This document shows positions 62,242-64,000 of a DNA stretch of 64,000 nt, one piece after another. This DNA comes from Bryoerythrophyllum caledonicum. Lineage: Eukaryota > Streptophyta > Bryopsida > Pottiales > Pottiaceae. The translations under genes were made by a program, and so were the position numbers. Positions within the stretch are counted from its first letter, which is position 1; each line of letters starts with the position of its first letter. The notes below the pieces were generated by a model that made no database searches, was not told where the DNA came from, and was given only the letters and a program-made list of their open reading frames with translations. The DNA lies in assembly GCA_963971425.1 (NCBI GenBank), contig OZ020517.1, forward strand, positions 14,727,297-14,791,296. The letters run 5' to 3'.

Positions 62242-62589
62242 CAAAGAACTCCGGTCTCCGAAGGAGACCAACGTGAAAATAGTGTTTGTTCATTTTCTTC
62301 ACTAAGCAAATGGCCACGGGACATAGGCTAGTGTAATAGAACTACTCCGCCCTCTCGAGGGTAAACACTTTTCTACACTAAGTGCTTCCCTACACTAGTT
62401 GCCTTAGAGACAACCGACATGTCATCTCCCCCAAGGGCTTTGTGGGTCCCCATCCAACGAGGCCTTGGAACCCCATACCATAATTGGGTGGACTATAGTG
62501 GTAGGCACCACGCCGGCAATAGGACTTGAACTCACAACCACCTCACCGGTGTGCCATGATCCAAACCACTACACCAAGGCTGTGGTGCC
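62242..62589 (-). mobile_element. tRNA-derived SINE
   Basis: A 15-bp target duplication, TTCAAGTGGTCCCGA, flanks it (62227-62241 and 62590-62604). On the minus strand the head has a box A (TGGTGTAGTGG, 62566-62576) and box B (GAGTTCAAGTCC, 62522-62533) of an RNA polymerase III promoter at normal spacing. The 3' half matches the LINE 3' end at 2031-2591 (CTACCCTCGAGAGGG-like word, then GGAGACCGGAGTTCTT). 348 bp. It looks complete and fairly young. Confidence 0.85.
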
Positions 62590-62869
62590 TTCAAGTGGTC
62601 CCGATTGCTAACATAAGGCCACAAATCACAGGATAATATACAAGGTCACCCCTTCTCACTTTTAAAAAAACTATGATGCGTAAAGAAATCTAAAAATTTA
62701 GTACATTCTTTCAATGATTCAATGATGGTAACACAAACTGGAGAGAATTGTGCAACTTTTAATCGTGGATTACTTTTAGTGCTTTGATTACCTTATGCAG
62801 TGGTCACGTTTTGTACATATTTAATTCAAAATGGAGAGTGTCTAATTTTTTTCGTAAATTCAAGAATTT

Positions 62870-62965
62870 TGTCTGCGTGATACCTATGTAATACCATGGT
62901 GCTACCCATATAATGTCTAGGTGATATCCATAAAGTGTCTAGGTGATACCTAAGTGATACTAATT
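62870..62965. repeat. Short GTGATACC-type repeats
   Basis: Several imperfect units of about 20 bp with GTGATACC and GTCTAGGTGATA. Similar words occur at 61965-62035 and 2805-2860. They belong to a dispersed repeat. Confidence 0.5.
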
Positions 62966-63129
62966 GTGTATGAACCGCTGCATCCAAGAAAAATAGTTCG
63001 TTTGGCAAGAAGGTGCAAAAAGTGGCCACTACGTACGGAACTTTCTATGGGCAACTATCCATGCCTTACAAGCCCAAATTTAGATTGTACAAGGCAAGTG
63101 AGGGCTCTCCACTCATAACTAGACCTGGA

Positions 63130-63400
63130 TCTTTACAATTTTGAGCCACGAGCGTCTTCCGGGAGGTAGGCCCTTGTCTTGATGGCACCCTCTTATTCTT
63201 TGGCCCTCTCATTCAAGGAGGTCCAGAGGCTTTCGTTAGAATTTGTTGTGGAAAATTTAGGGCTTGTGGCTCCAAATTATCCTTGGAGGCCCTTTTTGCT
63301 TTAAATAGGTCCCCCATCCAAAAACATAATAGGGGCTAGGTTTTACCCCAACCCCCTCCTCCGAACACTTGTAGCCCCAAATTTGAGAAATCCGCTAGAC
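63130..63400. mobile_element. Diverged relative of the 23.2 kb element
   Basis: Contains GGCCCTCTCATTC, TTTAAATAGG and CCCCATCCAAAAACATAATAG in the same order as 23218-23495. Ends are not resolved. Confidence 0.5.
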
Positions 63401-63609
63401 CTCAAGACACCTTTACAATGTGAGTGGACTCAAGAGTTTTGACCAAAAAGAAAAAGGGTGACCGCAAGGACACTACACCGTTCACTGAATATAGTGTAGA
63501 CTAGACTATTTGAAATTTCCTACACTAATTTCATTAAACGCAAATTAAAGTGGTCCACTTCAATTTTCCATCCACATCAAATCATGTCCATTAGAAATAG
63601 TGTGGCTTG

Positions 63610-64000
63610 TTTCAAAATAAAACACACGGGAATTGATGTGGATAAGTTTTTACAAGTTGTACTCAAAACCAAAATTATAATACAATAACATAATAAAATA
63701 ATAACATAATCTCTTATTATAAAAGAATTCAGGATGAAGAACACGTCGGATGTAAAACACGTCGGATGGATGAACGCGCCGATGAAAAGTCGCAGTTAGG
63801 GTTTTATCAGTTATGAGTTTCGGTGCCTCCTGCTCAGGTGCGGGGATTGAAACGGTGACCACCTACGATCCTTCATCCGAGGAGTTCGTCATCAACACTC
63901 CGTGTGAATCAACACTCCGTATGAATCTGCTCAGAAGTATTGGATTGGAGGCGCTGCACAGGTCTGTGATGATGTTCCCTCAAAATTAGGGTTTGGAGCA
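63610..64000. other. Unassigned right edge
   Basis: A change to more GC-rich DNA at about 63730 with two direct pairs: ACACGTCGGATG twice and CAACACTCCGT twice. The minus strand has a TTTCAATCCCCGC word that recalls a pol III box B, so a SINE is possible; equally it may be the edge of a gene outside the window. Confidence 0.25.

Noticed and set aside
62520-62580. Possible tRNA gene
   Set aside because: The box A and B words are there, but a 15-bp target duplication and LINE-like tail show a SINE; no proper tRNA fold could be drawn.
63650-63862. Minus-strand 70-codon frame at the right edge
   Set aside because: No domain, ends in AT-rich DNA and overlaps a possible SINE-like word; cannot be supported.

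Overview
The window looks like nuclear DNA of a green plant (streptophyte). It is AT-rich, with intron-containing genes, CCCTAAA-type telomere-like repeats, a tRNA-derived SINE, a Helitron helicase fragment and many small inverted-repeat elements. The only well-supported host gene family is a large LRR-Roc-COR GTPase that resembles plant TORNADO1 (TRN1). I cannot name the species. I see no obvious LTR-retrotransposon coding region in 64 kb, which mildly argues against a large-genome seed plant.

The window is a tandem cluster with four copies of this gene. Copy A (7.5-12.8 kb) has three exons that join into about 1377 codons: leucine-rich repeats, a P-loop completed only by splicing across a GC-AG intron, switch II, the THID motif, COR and a C-terminal region. 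Copy C (15.1-18.6 kb) is a decayed pseudogene. Copy B (32.6-37.6 kb) is very similar to A but carries a 227-bp deletion and a one-base insertion, both frameshifting. Copy D (45.9-49.1 kb) is a pseudogene that shares its stops and lost splice acceptor with C. The order A-C-B-D and the flanking homology indicate that a block holding one gene and one pseudogene was duplicated. A/B flanks match over about 4.84-15.07 and 29.36-39.86 kb. C/D flanks match over about 15.1-29.23 and 45.9-59.01 kb. Older relics of the same unit lie at 1-1.26, 3.5-4.8, 40.9-42.7, 44.5-45.5 and 59.0-61.1 kb.

Comparing C and D block by block acts as a natural insertion assay. It gives the exact ends and target sites of several mobile elements present in one copy and absent from the other: three TTAA-flanked elements (21.75-22.55, 52.92-54.08, 56.57-57.68 kb), a 418-bp TA-flanked element with 26-bp perfect ends (27.85-28.27 kb), a 1427-bp TA-flanked element filled with AT satellite (23.85-25.28 kb), a 278-bp element with an 8-bp target duplication (23.22-23.50 kb), and two poly(A)- or GAA-tailed retroposons. 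A LINE 3' end (about 2.03-2.59 kb) and a SINE (62.24-62.59 kb) share a 3' tail, as expected of a LINE/SINE partnership.

The rest is non-coding repeat-derived DNA. The most notable results are the TTAA element family in a plant-like genome, the GC-AG intron that splits the P-loop, and the mosaic identity between C and D that suggests gene conversion.
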